A stretch of DNA of 8,348 bases. Source: Balneolia bacterium (GTDB lineage Bacteria > Bacteroidota > Rhodothermia > Balneolales > Cyclonatronaceae). The stretch lies in the NCBI GenBank assembly GCA_003567135.1, contig PXAI01000143.1, forward strand, positions 1-8,348. The letters are read 5' to 3'. A program made the position numbers and the translations under genes. The notes below the pieces were generated by a model. It was not told the DNA's origin. It made no database searches and saw nothing but the letters and a program-made list of their open reading frames with translations. Positions 1 through 5,873 of this stretch are shown piece by piece (within the stretch, counting starts at the first letter, position 1; each line of letters opens with the position of its first letter).

Positions 1-1058
1 AGCTCTTCGCTGCGCTCGGCGAGCACTTTTTCGGCCGAAACTTTGGATCTGGTGTAATCCGTGATATCATTTTCCGCCTGCTCAATATCCCGCTCAAACT
101 GGAGAATAACTTCCTTCTCGTTATTAATTTTCTCCTTGTTGATGCGGATCGTCGTTTCATTTTCACGGATGCGGTTCATTACGCTGCTCATCTGCAAGCG
201 CGCCTCACTGAGCGCCTGTTCGCGGGCGTCGAGCTTTTCCCTGGCAATTTTTTCTTCTTCCGAAAGGCGATCCAGATGCTGCAAAACGGCCTGCTTCTCT
301 TTCTCCGCCTCAATAATCCGTTCACGCACCGGCTTCAGCTCTTCCTGCATCCGGTCGTGCTCGTATTTGGTAAACGCCAGCTCCAGATTCCGCAGCTTTT
401 CCTGATACTCTTTCGCCCGTTGCGCCCGCGAAGCCTGATTCTGGAGTGAGCGCACTTTTTTTCGGATTTCTACCAGAAGGTCATCAACGCGGGTCAGATT
501 TTGAACGGTATCATCCAGCTTGCGCAGGGTTTGCTTGCGTTTTTCCTTGTAGCGCGTAACGCCGGCCGCTTCCTCGAAAAGCCTTCTGCGGTCGTTATTT
601 TTATCATTGAGGATTTCCTCCACCATCTTCAGCTCAATCACCGAATAGGCGCCGGGGCCCATCCCCGTATCCATAAAAAGTTCCACGATATCTTTCAGCC
701 GGCAGGCCGATCCGTTCAGCAGATACTCACTTTCACCTGATCTGAAAAGACGCCGCGTGATGGTGATATCGGTGTATTCAACCGGCAGAATTCCCTTGTT
801 GTTCTCGATCGTGAGGGAAACTTCGGCCATTCCGAGCGCTTTGCGGGTGGATGTACCGTTAAAAATAACGTTTTGCATCGCCGATGAGCGCAGCAGGCTG
901 GCGCGCTGTTCGCCAAGAACCCAGCGAAGCGCATCCACGATATTCGATTTCCCGCACCCGTTCGGGCCAACGATAGATGTAATCCCCGAATCAAATTTTA
1001 CCGCCGTTTTATTGGCAAAACTTTTGAAGCCCTGAAGGTTTAATTCGGATAAATACAT
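1..1058 (-). CDS. smc: Chromosome segregation protein SMC, N-terminal part (truncated by window edge)
   Basis: SMC is the ATPase core of the bacterial condensin that compacts and helps separate sister chromosomes. The reverse-strand translation begins MYLSELNLQGFKSFANKT, the usual SMC N-terminus. It has a Walker A loop GPNGCGKSN at residues 31-39, LRWVLGEQ at about 44-51, and FEEAAGVTRYKEKR at about 161-174. From about residue 175 it becomes a charged heptad-rich coiled coil that continues to the edge; 352 codons are present out of roughly 1,170 in the family, and hinge, Walker B and signature motif lie outside. The Q-loop glutamine (S-Q-G-K in Bacillus) is replaced by leucine 143 in S-V-I-E-L-K-M, which I recall as typical of Bacteroidota-type SMC. 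No Shine-Dalgarno site precedes the ATG. It lies downstream of frr behind a hairpin, so it may be a separate transcription unit. Confidence 0.95.
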   Translation of the reverse strand, partial: MYLSELNLQGFKSFANKTAVKFDSGITSIVGPNGCGKSNIVDALRWVLGEQRASLLRSSAMQNVIFNGTSTRKALGMAEVSLTIENNKGILPVEYTDITITRRLFRSGESEYLLNGSACRLKDIVELFMDTGMGPGAYSVIELKMVEEILNDKNNDRRRLFEEAAGVTRYKEKRKQTLRKLDDTVQNLTRVDDLLVEIRKKVRSLQNQASRAQRAKEYQEKLRNLELAFTKYEHDRMQEELKPVRERIIEAEKEKQAVLQHLDRLSEEEKIAREKLDAREQALSEARLQMSSVMNRIRENETTIRINKEKINNEKEVILQFERDIEQAENDITDYTRSKVSAEKVLAERSEE

Positions 1059-1090
1059 GAAATTTTACGGGTGATTACTTAAATCATTTA

Positions 1091-1130
1091 AACAAGAAAG
1101 GCCGGTTGCCCTGTTATCAGCATACCGGCC
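1091..1130 (-). terminator. Hairpin between frr and smc, probable terminator of frr
   Basis: On the minus strand a perfect 7-bp stem GGCCGGT/ACCGGCC (1130-1124 with 1106-1100) can be extended by TGC/GCA across one bulged base. It is followed by the interrupted T tract TTTCTTGTT. It lies 28 bases after the frr stop. The T tract is broken, so termination may be partial and smc may receive read-through. Confidence 0.55.
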
Positions 1131-1157
1131 CCAAAAATCTGGGAAGAAAAATCCGGA

Positions 1158-1724
1158 TCAGATACTGAGGATTTCTCCTTCTTTTTCCTCGAGCAGAGCA
1201 TCAATTTTTTTGATGTGCTGATCAGTCAGTTTTTGCACTTCCTCTTCAGCCTCAAAACGGGAATCTTCCGGAAGGGAATCATCTTTTACCTGTTTTTTGA
1301 TGGCGTCGTTGGCGTCACGGCGGGCGTTACGAACGCTGATTCGTGATTTCTCTGCCATATCGCGCGCCACCTTAACCAGTTCCTGACGACGCTCCTCAGA
1401 TAGAATCGGAAGCGGAATGCGAACCAGGTTACCATCATTGCTTGGGTTAAGGCCAAGGCTCGACGATAAAATAGCTTTTTCAATCGCCTGGATCATCGAT
1501 TTATCCCAGGGCTGAACAACGAGCAAACGCGGCTCTGGTGCGGAAATATTGGCAACCTGGTTCAGCGGGGTTAGCGATCCGTAATAATCTACCTTAATGT
1601 TTTCGAGCAGCTGCGGGTTGGCTTTTCCCGCACGGATGTTTCCAAATTCGCGCTTTACGAAGTCAATAGAGAGCTTCATTTCATTGTGCGCTTCGTCGAT
1701 ATGTGGCTGAAGATCTGTCAGCAT
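1158..1724 (-). CDS. frr: Ribosome recycling factor
   Basis: RRF works with EF-G in the cytoplasm to split post-termination ribosomes from mRNA. The 188-residue product matches the family length (about 185). It shows FGNIRAGKANPQLL at residues 27-40, the YYGSLTPLNQVANISAPEPR block at about 47-66, QPWDK at 71-75, and the conserved basic helix VRNARRDAND at 131-140, where Arg132 aligns with the essential arginine of the family. The ATG is preceded by AAAGGAAA about 8 bases upstream, one of the better Shine-Dalgarno sites here. It follows pyrH after 118 bases, the common bacterial order, and a hairpin lies downstream. Confidence 0.98.
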   Translation of the reverse strand: MLTDLQPHIDEAHNEMKLSIDFVKREFGNIRAGKANPQLLENIKVDYYGSLTPLNQVANISAPEPRLLVVQPWDKSMIQAIEKAILSSSLGLNPSNDGNLVRIPLPILSEERRQELVKVARDMAEKSRISVRNARRDANDAIKKQVKDDSLPEDSRFEAEEEVQKLTDQHIKKIDALLEEKEGEILSI

Positions 1725-1842
1725 GGTGGATTTCCTTTGTCCTGGTCCTTGGTTAGTCGAAAAATTTAAAATACTACATTAGAGGCATGAAATAAACTGA
1801 AATCATATCCGCCCCATGTAATTGTGATTTAGGATTTTCCGT

Positions 1843-2553
1843 TTAGTGATCCCATTCCACAAGCGTACCGACGGGCTCCTTATTAATCACTTTAAGCAGG
1901 TTGCCGGGCTTGTTCATGTTAAAGACGATGATCGGAGTGCGGTTATCGCGGCAAAGTGTGAATGCGGTAAGATCCATAACCGATAAGCGGCGATCCAGTA
2001 CCTCATCTCCGGTAATTTTATCAAACTTTACGGCATCGGCATTTTTTTCAGGATCAGAATCAAAAACGCCGTCAACGCGGGTTCCTTTAAGGATCACATC
2101 CGCCTCAATTTCAATGGCGCGAAGCGAAGCTGCGGTATCAGTTGTGAAGTAGGGGTTTCCTGTTCCGGCACCGAAAATTACGACGCGACCTTTATCGAGG
2201 TGGCGCGTTGCGCGGCGGCGAATGTACGGTTCGGCGATCTGATCCATGTGAATGGCCGACTGCAAACGTGTTTGAACGCCCCTTCTTTCCAGAGCATCCT
2301 GAAGCGCCATAGCATTGATCATGGTGGCAAGCATCCCCATATAATCTCCCTGAACGCGGTCCATTCCGATAGTGGCCGCTTTTACGCCGCGAAAAATATT
2401 CCCGCCGCCAATAACCAGCGCAACCTGAGCACCGGCTTCCTGTACTGTTTTAATTTCCTCGGCGTAACTCTCAAGTACATCGCCGTCAATTCCGTGTCCC
2501 TGCTCGCCGAGCAGTGCCTCACCACTTAGTTTCAGAAGAATTCGTTTATACAT
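1843..2553 (-). CDS. pyrH: UMP kinase (uridylate kinase)
   Basis: PyrH phosphorylates UMP to UDP with ATP, a step of pyrimidine nucleotide synthesis, and is normally a hexamer controlled by GTP and UTP. The start chosen is the ATG at 2553, giving 236 residues that begin MYKRILLKLSGEAL, the canonical N-terminus, with AAGGGAT placed 5 bases upstream. The open frame continues 20 codons further upstream, but those residues are not family-like. Visible motifs are KLSGEAL (8-14), GGGNIFRG (49-56), the DRVQGDYMGMLATMINAMAL helix (65-84), GAGTGNPYFTTDTAA (128-142) for nucleotide binding, and DVILKGTRVDGVFDSDP (152-168). It follows tsf but is separated from it by a strong hairpin, so it probably has its own promoter. 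Confidence 0.98.
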   Translation of the reverse strand: MYKRILLKLSGEALLGEQGHGIDGDVLESYAEEIKTVQEAGAQVALVIGGGNIFRGVKAATIGMDRVQGDYMGMLATMINAMALQDALERRGVQTRLQSAIHMDQIAEPYIRRRATRHLDKGRVVIFGAGTGNPYFTTDTAASLRAIEIEADVILKGTRVDGVFDSDPEKNADAVKFDKITGDEVLDRRLSVMDLTAFTLCRDNRTPIIVFNMNKPGNLLKVINKEPVGTLVEWDH

Positions 2554-2557
2554 ATCA

Positions 2558-2563
2558 TCCCTT
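2558..2563 (-). promoter_or_regulatory. Ribosome binding site deciding the pyrH start
   Basis: The minus strand reads AAGGGA, ending about 4 bases before the ATG at 2553. It supports this ATG over the longer upstream frame. Confidence 0.6.
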
Positions 2564-2585
2564 TTCTCTTTTAATGCACACTTAA

Positions 2586-2613
2586 AAATTAATCCGGCGA
2601 TACATACAGGCAA
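2586..2613 (-). promoter_or_regulatory. Candidate pyrH promoter
   Basis: On the minus strand TTGCCT, 16 bases, then TAATTT lies just past the tsf terminator and about 33 bases before the pyrH start. The -10 region TAATTTTT also matches the Bacteroidota -7 element TAnnTTTG at all but the last base. A promoter is needed if the terminator is efficient, but AT-rich matches like this arise easily by chance. Confidence 0.3.
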
Positions 2614-2633
2614 TGCTATATTAATTGCCAGAT

Positions 2634-2670
2634 AAAAAAAAGGCTATCACCCGAAAGAGTGACAGCCTTT
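2634..2670 (-). terminator. Rho-independent terminator after tsf
   Basis: The minus-strand RNA has a 9-bp stem GGCTGTCAC/GTGATAGCC (2667-2659 with 2650-2642), an 8-base loop TCTTTCGG, and eight Ts. Flanking AAA pairs with the first Ts. The fifth pair is G.U in minus-strand RNA but A.C in plus-strand RNA, which supports the minus direction. The stem starts 11 bases after the tsf stop. Confidence 0.9.
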
Positions 2671-2678
2671 AAACTGAT

Positions 2679-3512
2679 TTAGTTTTCACCAAGCTGAAGC
2701 CGCTTGAATGTTCTTACTGAAGGTGCGCCTTGCTGCTTCAGATATTCGCTGACGGATACTGAACCGTCTTTTACGAACTTCTGCTCGAGCAGTACGCGCT
2801 CTTCGAAGAATCTTCTGAGTTTGCCCTCAGCCGCTTTTTCAGCGATATGCTCAGGGCGGCCTTCGTTAATGAGCTGCTGTTTCGCGATTTCGCGCTCTTT
2901 ATCGAGCACAGAAGTATCCACTTCGTCGCGCTTGGTTGCGATTGGCGCCATAGCTGCAACCTGCATGGCTACATCTTTGCCAATTTCATCGTCCTTGAGT
3001 TCGCCTTCGAAATCAACGAGAACCGCAAGCTGGTTACCGGGGTGGATGTAATTCACGATCTGGCCTTCGGTTTCCATAAGAACCACGCGGCTGATGTCAA
3101 TTTTCTCACCGATCTTACCGATAAGCGTTTCGAGCTGCTTGCCGATACTGATACCACCGTTGTACTCAAGTTCTTTGAGCGCGGCTACATCATCCTGCTG
3201 ATTTTCGTATGCGATTTTAGCAAATGCTTCGGCGTTTTCCACGAACTCTTCGTTACGTGCCACGAAGTCGGTTTCGCAGTTCAGCTCGAGCGCAACGGCC
3301 TTTTGGTTATCGTCAGAAATATAGGTTACAACAATACCCTGCTTGGCCTCGCGGTCAGCACGTTTGTCAGCGACTTTCTGGCCTTTTTTGCGGAGAAATT
3401 CAATCGCGGCATCCATATCGCCGCCGGATTCTGACAGTGCTTTTTTGCAATCCATCATACCGGCACCGGTGATGTCCCGCAGTTTTTTCACATCTGATGC
3501 AGAAATACTCAT
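2679..3512 (-). CDS. tsf: Elongation factor Ts
   Basis: EF-Ts is the nucleotide exchange factor that releases GDP from EF-Tu during translation. The 277-residue product has an N-terminal UBA-like domain (1 to about 50) carrying the first signature LRDITGAGMMDCKKAL at 11-26, and the second signature ELNCETDFVARNEEF at 76-90, where TDFV contacts EF-Tu. The remainder is the dimerisation core, ending VRTFKRLQLGEN. Length agrees with the E. coli type (about 283). The start is preceded by AGGA about 7 bases upstream. The gene follows rpsB by 43 bases, so the two are probably co-transcribed as in most bacteria, and a strong terminator follows. Confidence 0.98.
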   Translation of the reverse strand: MSISASDVKKLRDITGAGMMDCKKALSESGGDMDAAIEFLRKKGQKVADKRADREAKQGIVVTYISDDNQKAVALELNCETDFVARNEEFVENAEAFAKIAYENQQDDVAALKELEYNGGISIGKQLETLIGKIGEKIDISRVVLMETEGQIVNYIHPGNQLAVLVDFEGELKDDEIGKDVAMQVAAMAPIATKRDEVDTSVLDKEREIAKQQLINEGRPEHIAEKAAEGKLRRFFEERVLLEQKFVKDGSVSVSEYLKQQGAPSVRTFKRLQLGEN

Positions 3513-3555
3513 AAAAATATCCTGTTATAATGTTTAATAATTAACTGATCGAAAA

Positions 3556-4410
3556 TCAGGCTTTGCCGCCTTCATTTCCGCCTTTTCCTGTACGACGACG
3601 GCGACGGCGGCGGGCAGGACGCTCCTCTCCACTATCCTCATCATCTGAGTTGTCATCACCTTTTGATGATGCGGCGGCGTTATCTACCGCTTCCATGGCG
3701 AGTTGTTCTTCTTCCATTGCGTCTCTTTCTGCAACGCCTTCAATAATAGCATCGGCAATGTTTGAGGCTACAAGCTGAATCGCTTTTGCAGCATCATCAT
3801 TACAAGGGATGATATAGTCAGGGATGTTCGGGTCGCAGTTTGAATCAACCAGAGCGAAAATTGGGATATTCAGTTTAAGGGCTTCTTTAATAGCGATGTC
3901 TTCTTTTACGATATCCACAACGAAAATAGCGCCAGGCAAACGGTTCATGTTGGAAATACCGGCAAGAACCTGCTCAAGCTTTTCTTTTTCACGATCGAGC
4001 ATAAGGCGCTCTTTCTTAACCAGGTTTTCGTAGGTACCATCGTTCTGCATGGCAGCAATCTGCTCCATACGGGAGATGCTCTTGCGAACGGTTGAAAAGT
4101 TGGTGAGCATACCACCAAGCCAGCGGTGCGTTACATAAGGCATTCCGCAGCGATCTGCTTCCTGCTTAATGATTTCCTGAGCCTGCTTTTTGGTACCAAC
4201 GAAAAGTACTTTCTTACCGCTGCGGGCAACTTTTCCGATTTCGTCGAGAACTTCCTGGAGAAGCTGGTGGGTTTTATTGAGATCCAGGATGTGAATCCCG
4301 TTACGCTGCATAAAGATGAACTCTTTCATCTTGGGATTCCAGCGGCGTGTAAGGTGTCCGAAGTGCGCACCTGAACGCAGTAATTCTTCTACTGATGCTG
4401 CTTTAGCCAT
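3556..4410 (-). CDS. rpsB: Small-subunit ribosomal protein S2 with long charged C-terminal tail
   Basis: S2 (uS2) binds the back of the 30S subunit near the anti-Shine-Dalgarno region and helps recruit S1 and other late proteins. Residues 1 to about 228 follow the family: GAHFGHLTRRWNPKMKEFIF (14-33), RNGIHILDLNKT (36-47), KVLFVGTKKQAQ (67-78), HRWLGGMLTNFSTVRKS (95-111), and NIPIFALVDSNCDPN (181-195). The protein is 284 residues against about 241 in E. coli. The extra tail from about 229 is first acidic and alanine-rich, then DDNSDDEDSGEE (252-263), then seven arginines at 267-273 and a Gly/Lys end. AAGGA lies 5 bases before the ATG. It heads an rpsB-tsf unit with a 153-base leader. Confidence 0.98.
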   Translation of the reverse strand: MAKAASVEELLRSGAHFGHLTRRWNPKMKEFIFMQRNGIHILDLNKTHQLLQEVLDEIGKVARSGKKVLFVGTKKQAQEIIKQEADRCGMPYVTHRWLGGMLTNFSTVRKSISRMEQIAAMQNDGTYENLVKKERLMLDREKEKLEQVLAGISNMNRLPGAIFVVDIVKEDIAIKEALKLNIPIFALVDSNCDPNIPDYIIPCNDDAAKAIQLVASNIADAIIEGVAERDAMEEEQLAMEAVDNAAASSKGDDNSDDEDSGEERPARRRRRRRTGKGGNEGGKA

Positions 4411-4415
4411 ATTTT

Positions 4416-4420
4416 TCCTT
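4416..4420 (-). promoter_or_regulatory. Ribosome binding site of rpsB
   Basis: AAGGA on the minus strand, 5 bases before the rpsB ATG. It stands out because several neighbours lack such a site. Confidence 0.55.
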
Positions 4421-4426
4421 ATCGAG

Positions 4427-4498
4427 TTAGGCCTCTACACGGGTCGTTCGCAACGTCTGATTCCGTTTTACCGGAACACTCCAGCGGTGCGTCGCCAT
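4427..4498 (-). CDS. Short upstream ORF in the rpsB leader (23 codons, doubtful)
   Basis: An ATG at 4498 opens a 23-codon frame beginning MATHRWSVPVKRNQ and ending in TAA, 16 bases before the rpsB ATG. The peptide would be strongly basic. I see no Shine-Dalgarno site and recognise no family. It overlaps the small leader hairpins, so its translation could affect their folding. It may well be chance. Confidence 0.2.
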   Translation of the reverse strand: MATHRWSVPVKRNQTLRTTRVEA

Positions 4499-4515
4499 GT
4501 ATGTGTGATTAATAA

Positions 4516-4552
4516 TAAAATTGAAAGGCAAACCGCCATTGGGGCGATTTGC
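4516..4552 (-). terminator. Hairpin after rpsI, terminator or attenuator
   Basis: The minus-strand RNA forms a 10-bp stem GCAAATCGCC/GGCGGTTTGC (4552-4543 with 4537-4528) with a 5-base loop, followed by CTTTCAATTTTATT. The sixth pair is U.G in minus-strand RNA but A.C in the plus-strand RNA, which favours function on the minus strand. The T tract is interrupted, so it may act as a partial terminator between rplM-rpsI and rpsB-tsf. It begins 12 bases after the rpsI stop. Confidence 0.65.
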
Positions 4553-4563
4553 ATAAAGGCGAA

Positions 4564-4950
4564 TTAACGCTTTGAGAACTGGAACTGCTTACGGGCTTTA
4601 GGCTGGCCGTACTTCTTACGCTCAACCATACGGTCGTCGCGGGTAAGGAGTCCGTGTTCCTTCAGAACGCTATGCTTTTCAGGATCGATGATATCGATGG
4701 CACGGGCAATCCCGAGCTGAGCAGCTTCGGCCTGGCCTGTTGTACCGCCGCCACGAATGGTCAGCTTGATATCATATTGTCCTTCAAATTCCGTTACCTG
4801 AAGTGGAAGAAGTATCATATTACGGGAAGACTGCATCGGGAAATAATCCTCGAGCGTCTTGTTATTTACCGTGATAGTACCTTTACCTTTTTGCAGATAA
4901 GCCCGGGCAGTGGAGGTTTTTCGTCTGCCTATGCTGTTGATCTGGGACAT
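4564..4950 (-). CDS. rpsI: Small-subunit ribosomal protein S9
   Basis: S9 (uS9) sits in the head of the 30S subunit, and its C-terminal tail reaches the P-site tRNA. The 128-residue product matches the family length. It has the N-terminal IGRRKTSTARAYL (7-19), GKGTITVNNK (22-31), the glycine-rich IRGGGTTGQAEAAQLGIARA (65-84), LLTRDDRMVERKKYG (101-115), and the invariant C-terminal QFSKR whose last arginine contacts tRNA. It starts 4 bases after the rplM stop with no Shine-Dalgarno site, which suggests translational coupling to rplM. Confidence 0.98.
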   Translation of the reverse strand: MSQINSIGRRKTSTARAYLQKGKGTITVNNKTLEDYFPMQSSRNMILLPLQVTEFEGQYDIKLTIRGGGTTGQAEAAQLGIARAIDIIDPEKHSVLKEHGLLTRDDRMVERKKYGQPKARKQFQFSKR

Positions 4951-4954
4951 GTAA

Positions 4955-5398
4955 TCAGATTGTTATGGTTTCTGGTTGTTGCGCTGCCTGCTCGTGAACC
5001 GGACCAGCATAAATGCGGACGTTACGGAGCAACTGACGGCCGAGTTTGTTTTTCGGAAGCATACCTTTTACAGCAAGTCTTACTACTTCTATCGGCTTTT
5101 TTTCGAGTAATTCGGCAGGCGAAGTATATCGCTCACCACCAGGGTAACCTGAGTGGCGGAAATACTGTTTATCGGTCATTTTCTTACCGGTAAGAACGAT
5201 CTTTTCGGCATTGATGATGACCACATTATCACCGGTGTCCATGTGCGGGGTAAATTCGGGCTTGTTCTTGCCACGCAGAATACGCGCTACTTCAGAACTG
5301 AGCCGTCCGAGTGTCTGCCCTTCGGCATCAACAAGAACCCACTTCTTTTGGATATCATCCGGTTTTGCGGAGTACGTTTTGAAAAATGGAGTTTTCAC
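4955..5398 (-). CDS. rplM: Large-subunit ribosomal protein L13 (GTG start)
   Basis: L13 (uL13) is an early-assembly protein of the 50S subunit. The 147-residue product has WVLVDAEGQTLGRLSSEVARILRGK (20-44), the FTPHMDTGDNVVIINAEKI block (49-67), the YPGGERYTSP segment (85-94), AVKGMLPKNKLGRQLLRNVRIYAG (109-132), and the C-terminal AAQQPE. The start is GTG at 5398; an in-frame stop lies at 5414-5416 and no ATG intervenes, so GTG, or less likely ATT one codon upstream, is the only choice. There is no Shine-Dalgarno site. It is the first gene of the minus-strand run, and a candidate promoter lies about 45 bases upstream. Confidence 0.97.
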   Translation of the reverse strand: MKTPFFKTYSAKPDDIQKKWVLVDAEGQTLGRLSSEVARILRGKNKPEFTPHMDTGDNVVIINAEKIVLTGKKMTDKQYFRHSGYPGGERYTSPAELLEKKPIEVVRLAVKGMLPKNKLGRQLLRNVRIYAGPVHEQAAQQPETITI

Positions 5399-5440
5399 AA
5401 TTTTTCGCTTGGTTTAACTGAATTTTTTGCAAAGTTCAGA

Positions 5441-5469
5441 AAGATATCACTAAATCTGATGAGTTGCAA
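5441..5469 (-). promoter_or_regulatory. Candidate rplM promoter
   Basis: On the minus strand TTGCAA, 17 bases, then TATCTT: 4 of 6 matches in each box to the sigma-70 consensus with ideal spacing. The same -10 region, TATCTTTC, matches the Bacteroidota -7 element TAnnTTTG except for its last base. Transcription would start near 5433, giving a leader of about 35 bases. Confidence 0.4.
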
Positions 5470-5521
5470 TTGAAGAAAACCCGAATTAATAGTCTGTATC
5501 AACTAACTGCTCTAACTCCTC

Positions 5522-5539
5522 GCGCAAGCCCATTCTGAA
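5522..5539 (+). repeat. 18-base direct repeat, copy 1
   Basis: GCGCAAGCCCATTCTGAA occurs here and exactly again at 5776-5793. In this copy it runs into a second TTCTGAA heptamer (5533-5546 is TTCTGAA twice). An exact 18-base match is unlikely by chance in 576 bases, so this looks like part of a dispersed noncoding repeat. Confidence 0.75.
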
Positions 5540-5681
5540 TTCTGAATCATTCTTGTTCCGGTAATACGATCATTCCGTGAAAAACCTGTTACTGGTTAAA
5601 AACAGGCTCGTTATACAACCTGATTTAAAAATAAACCCCTTATTTATTTACACCGATAATCCCATCAAAGCGTCGTTACCC

Positions 5682-5737
5682 TTTGTGCGGATGCGCCGGT
5701 GGTCGCACAAACGCCAGGCAACCAAAAAGCCACCGGC
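5682..5737. repeat. Two interleaved perfect 8-base inverted repeats (H-type pseudoknot arrangement)
   Basis: TTTGTGCG (5682-5689) pairs with CGCACAAA (5704-5711). GCCGGTGG (5695-5702), within that loop, pairs with CCACCGGC (5730-5737), outside it. The order arm1-arm2-arm1'-arm2' is that of an H-type pseudoknot with 5-, 1- and 18-base linkers. Alternatively the two stems are exclusive and form a switch. Either strand could be the transcribed one. Whether it is expressed cannot be seen. Confidence 0.5.
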
Positions 5738-5760
5738 TGGATTTATTTTGTTTGCAGGGA

Positions 5761-5825
5761 ATTCGAAGTATTCGTGCGCAAGCCCATTCTGAAAGCGCTG
5801 CGCGGTTCTTCGCTCCGCTTCGAAT
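5761..5825. repeat. Nested inverted repeat enclosing the second direct-repeat copy
   Basis: ATTCGAAG (5761-5768) is perfectly complementary to CTTCGAAT (5818-5825). Inside, GCGCA (5776-5780) can pair with TGCGC (5799-5803). The long GC-rich hairpin includes the second 18-base repeat. It could be a folded RNA or a small palindromic repeat element. Confidence 0.4.
5776..5793 (+). repeat. 18-base direct repeat, copy 2
   Basis: Identical to 5522-5539. Here the sequence after TTCTGAA diverges into a GC-rich hairpin, and the heptamer array resumes at about 5824. Confidence 0.75.
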
Positions 5826-5873
5826 CTGAATTGTATAATTCTGAATTTTGCATTTTGAATTTTGAATTTCGAA
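5824..5873 (+). repeat. Degenerate heptanucleotide tandem repeat (TTYTGAA)n
   Basis: From 5839 five consecutive heptamers read TTCTGAA, TTTTGCA, TTTTGAA, TTTTGAA, TTTCGAA. Two more degenerate units (ATCTGAA, TTGTATA) precede them with one extra base. TTCTGAA also ends both 18-base repeat copies. This resembles the short tandem heptamer repeats known between genes in several bacteria, and frames across it give the low-complexity peptide IQNSKCKIQN. Confidence 0.65.

Larger units (their letters stand above)
4411..4563 (-). promoter_or_regulatory. rpsB 5' leader region, possible ribosomal-protein autoregulatory leader
   Basis: The rpsI-rpsB gap is long for adjacent ribosomal protein genes. Read on the minus strand it holds the terminator-like hairpin after rpsI, then a small stem CGGAA/TTCCG (4461-4465 with 4472-4476, plus coordinates), a short hairpin CGTTGCGAACG (4455-4445), a 23-codon ORF, and the rpsB ribosome binding site. 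S2 represses its own mRNA through such leaders in other bacteria; I do not recognise a specific published motif here. Confidence 0.35.

Noticed and set aside
61..740. Plus-strand open frames at the left edge
   Set aside because: They are antisense to the SMC coding sequence, whose reverse-strand translation is unmistakable.
2554..2613. 20-codon N-terminal extension of pyrH
   Set aside because: The added residues are not family-like, and the internal ATG has a good ribosome binding site and the canonical MYKRILLKLSGEAL start.
2847..3434. 195-codon plus-strand open frame
   Set aside because: It lies wholly antisense to tsf, which has clear family motifs. The product has no recognisable domain, and it reflects the codon bias of the opposite strand.
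4654..5193. 179-codon plus-strand open frame
   Set aside because: Antisense to rpsI and rplM, both certain genes; no family-like sequence.
5577..5792. 71-codon plus-strand open frame in the intergenic region
   Set aside because: It overlaps the interleaved inverted repeats and ends in the direct repeat; composition is not protein-like and a second frame overlaps it.
5522..5793. Possible small transposable element bounded by the 18-base direct repeats
   Set aside because: The 236 bases between the copies hold no transposase and no terminal inverted repeats, so an inserted element is not supported.
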